Shown here: positions 31,022 through 32,877 of the stretch, in pieces
How the letters are laid out: the number at the start of each line of letters is the position of its first letter
Numbering within the stretch: position 1 is the stretch's first letter
Source of the DNA: CAYWNK01 sp047639615
GTDB taxonomy: Bacteria > Planctomycetota > UBA1135 > GCA-002686595
DNA length: 32,877 bases
Direction: 5' to 3'
NCBI GenBank assembly: GCA_047639615.1
Contig: JBLIOL010000015.1
Location: 1 to 32,877 of the forward strand
The notes under the pieces: generated by a model
What the model was told of the DNA's origin: nothing
The model's database searches: none
The model's input: the letters and a program-made list of their open reading frames with translations, nothing else
Translations under genes and position numbers: made by a program

Positions 31022-31756
31022 ATGGACCCCGTGCTCCGCGCCCAACGCAAGCTCGCCCGAGAGGCCTCGAAGCTCAGCTTCGGGGAGCCGGTCAGCTACG
31101 TCTACAACCCCCTCGAGTACGCCGCCCGCTCCTCGGAGGCCTACCTGACGCGCTTTCTGAACGCGCCAGTGGAAGCGCTCTTCCTGGGCATGAACCCCGG
31201 CCCATGGGGCATGTCCCAGACCGGCGTGCCCTTCGGCGAGGTAGCCATCGTGCGCGATTGGATGGGCATCGACGAGCCAGTCAAGAAACCCAAGCCGGAG
31301 CATCCTAAGCGCCCCATCGAGGGCTTCGCCTGCACCCGCAGCGAGGTCAGCGGCCGGCGACTCTGGGGCTGGGTCGAGGAACGCTTCGGCACGCCCGAGG
31401 CCTTCTTCGAGCGCTTCTTCGTGTGGAACTACTGCCCCTTGGTCTTCATGGAAGAAGGCGGCAAGAACCGCACCCCGGACAAGCTGCCCGCCGCCGAGCG
31501 CAAGGCGCTCTTCGACCTCTGCGACAAGGCCCTGGTCAAACTCGTGGATGCCTGCAGGCCCGAACGCATCATCGGCGTAGGACGCTTTGCGCAAGGCCGC
31601 GCCAAGCTAGCACTCCCTGACATCGGCATTCCCATCGAGACCATCCTGCACCCGAGCCCCGCCAGCCCCATGGCCAATCGCGGCTGGGCACCCCAGGCCG
31701 AAAAGCAACTAGAAGCCATGGGCATCAAGCTCCCGAAGGCCGCGATCCCTCGATGA
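31022..31756 (+). CDS. SMUG1-type single-strand-selective uracil-DNA glycosylase
   Basis: 244 residues from ATG at 31022. Removes uracil (and oxidised uracils in known SMUG1) from DNA, starting base excision repair. The whole chain follows animal SMUG1 closely: Y-N-P-L-E-Y-A near residue 28, active motif 1 G-M-N-P-G-P-W-G-M at 56-64 with catalytic Asn58, then Q-T-G-V-P-F-G, V-R-D-W, E-H-P-K-R-P and S-E-V-S-G, and motif 2 H-P-S-P-A-S-P with His210. SMUG1 homologues are known in a minority of bacteria. The frame is open back to 30941, but those residues lie in the repeat element and do not resemble the family. Stop overlaps the next gene by four bases (ATGA). Confidence 0.94.
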   Translation: MDPVLRAQRKLAREASKLSFGEPVSYVYNPLEYAARSSEAYLTRFLNAPVEALFLGMNPGPWGMSQTGVPFGEVAIVRDWMGIDEPVKKPKPEHPKRPIEGFACTRSEVSGRRLWGWVEERFGTPEAFFERFFVWNYCPLVFMEEGGKNRTPDKLPAAERKALFDLCDKALVKLVDACRPERIIGVGRFAQGRAKLALPDIGIPIETILHPSPASPMANRGWAPQAEKQLEAMGIKLPKAAIPR

Positions 31757-32877
31757 ACGACACCCCGCGCCCCTCTCTCGCCAGCCGCTTGATCTGGGCT
31801 CTGCCCTTAGCGCTCGTCCCGTACCTAGCCCTCGCCTGGCGCTTCGCCTTCATCACCGACGACTCGTTCATCTCCTTCCGCTACGCGCGCAACCTCGCCG
31901 CCGGCAAGGGCCTGGTCTACAACCCCGGCACAACGCCGCCGGTGGAAGGCTACTCGGAGTTCCTCTGGGTACTCATGATCGCGCCCTTCGAAGCCCTGGG
32001 TATGCGCCCCGAAGGCCCGGCCATGTTCATGGGCCTCCTCGCGGGCGCAGCGCTGATCATCTGGGTGCTCACCTTCCTGGCCAAACACCTAGCTCCCGGC
32101 AAGCTCGCCCTAGGCGCCGCCGCCTTGCTCCTAGGTTGCGCGCCCCCCATGGCCGTCTGGACCACCGGCGGCATGGGCACCATGGCCTTCAGCCTGGCGG
32201 TCTTCGGCCTCTACGAGCGCCTCTTCGGCGAACGCGACAAGCCCCACGCCATCGGCGCCGCCATCTGCGCCAGCCTCTGCGTACTACTGCGCGCCGACGG
32301 CGCGCTCTTCGTCTTCCTCTTCGGCGGACTCGGCCTCGCCATCGGCGCCCTGCGCAAGGACCGCTGCCTGCTGCGCGCCGCGCTCACCGCCAGCGCAGTC
32401 TCCGCCGCAGTCTTCGGCGCCCACGTGCTCTGGCGCTACGGCTACTACGACGACTGGCTGCCCAACACCGCCCGTGCCAAGATCGGCGGCAGCGCCTTCG
32501 CACTCGAACGCGGCGCCAAGTACGTGCTGCACTTCGCGCTGACCATGCCCGGCCTAGTCCTAGCGGCCCTTCTCCCCCTAGCCTTCGGCCGCCGCACCTG
32601 GGAGCGCCCCACCATCGCCGCCGCCTGCGGCCTACTCGGCCTGGTCGCCTACTCCCTCTGGGCCGGTGGCGACTTCATGGCCTTCGGTCGCTTCCTGCTA
32701 CCCGGCATTCCCCTAGCGGTGATCCTCGGCGCCAAGGCCTTCGCCGCCCTAGAAGAGGACAATCGCAAGCTCGCCCTCGGCGTCCTCGCAGCCCTCTGCA
32801 TCAGCACCACCCTGGCCCCCGCCTTCGGCCTGCACGCCACCCCCGAATCCCTGCGAGCCAAAACCCACTTCCGCTTC
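31753..32877 (+). CDS. GT-C-type membrane glycosyltransferase, partial (3' end off the window)
   Basis: ATG at 31753 overlaps the SMUG1 gene stop (ATGA) and the frame is open for 375 codons to the edge. Multiple hydrophobic helices alternate with short loops. The first periplasmic loop has T-D-D-S-F-I-S-F-R-Y-A-R-N-L (Asp pair near residues 35-36), then G-K-G-L-V-Y-N-P-G, V-E-G-Y-S-E-F-L-W, and later W-L-P-N-T. This pattern fits lipid-linked-sugar transferases of the GT-C fold, such as the AftB-like (arabinofuranosyl) and GT39-like families, where the Asp pair is catalytic. It would use a polyprenyl-phosphate sugar on the outer face of the inner membrane. The acceptor is unknown. Its link to a DNA-repair gene is probably only positional. 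Confidence 0.85.
   Translation, partial: MNDTPRPSLASRLIWALPLALVPYLALAWRFAFITDDSFISFRYARNLAAGKGLVYNPGTTPPVEGYSEFLWVLMIAPFEALGMRPEGPAMFMGLLAGAALIIWVLTFLAKHLAPGKLALGAAALLLGCAPPMAVWTTGGMGTMAFSLAVFGLYERLFGERDKPHAIGAAICASLCVLLRADGALFVFLFGGLGLAIGALRKDRCLLRAALTASAVSAAVFGAHVLWRYGYYDDWLPNTARAKIGGSAFALERGAKYVLHFALTMPGLVLAALLPLAFGRRTWERPTIAAACGLLGLVAYSLWAGGDFMAFGRFLLPGIPLAVILGAKAFAALEEDNRKLALGVLAALCISTTLAPAFGLHATPESLRAKTHFRF

Overview
The window is GC-rich, densely coded bacterial chromosome with many GTG/TTG starts, ATGA, GTGA and TAGTG overlaps, and weak Shine-Dalgarno sequences. The gene mix includes a Gram-negative type II secretion operon, System II cytochrome c maturation with an N-terminally extended CcsA, a bacterial SMUG1-type uracil-DNA glycosylase, a CPXCG cysteine-rich protein, and large secreted proteins of unknown function. 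Together this suggests the Planctomycetota/PVC group. That placement is inferred from gene content and was not tested with a phylogenetic marker. No rRNA, tRNA, CRISPR array, prophage or transposase gene was seen.

Layout. Positions 1-735 hold the 5' part of a secreted protein (minus strand, running off the left edge). Positions 856-5297 hold a minus-strand operon nhaA > PTS EIIA-like protein > membrane/spermidine-synthase-like/TPR fusion, preceded by an elaborately foldable leader (about 5325-5403). Positions 5610-13622 hold a plus-strand type II secretion operon gspD-E-F-G-H-I-J, with strong GC-rich hairpins between gspD/gspE and gspF/gspG. Positions 13643-27493 are a long minus-strand run. 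In order of transcription it contains a three-repeat protein of unknown function, an MnmC-like methyltransferase, tatA, mobA, a long-chain polyprenyl diphosphate synthase, a lipoprotein with a duplicated domain, resB, ccsA, folD, a rhomboid protease, a large secreted protein and serS.

From 27652 everything is on the plus strand: a CPXCG zinc-finger-like protein, an FAD/NAD(P) oxidoreductase overlapping a membrane 4Fe-4S protein of the NapH/NosR/CcoG type, a 331-nt gap, a SMUG1 uracil-DNA glycosylase, and a GT-C glycosyltransferase running off the right edge.

How genes work together: gspD-J form the outer-membrane channel, ATPase, platform and pseudopilus of a type II secretion system, but gspC, K, L, M and the prepilin peptidase are absent here. 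resB and ccsA form the System II haem delivery/ligation complex, and the adjacent lipoprotein may belong with it. The FAD oxidoreductase and Fe-S membrane protein probably form one electron-transfer unit.

The most unusual non-coding features are a 39-bp perfect inverted repeat bounding a 228-bp MITE-like element between the Fe-S gene and the SMUG1 gene, and the structured leader of nhaA, which is a candidate ion-responsive RNA.
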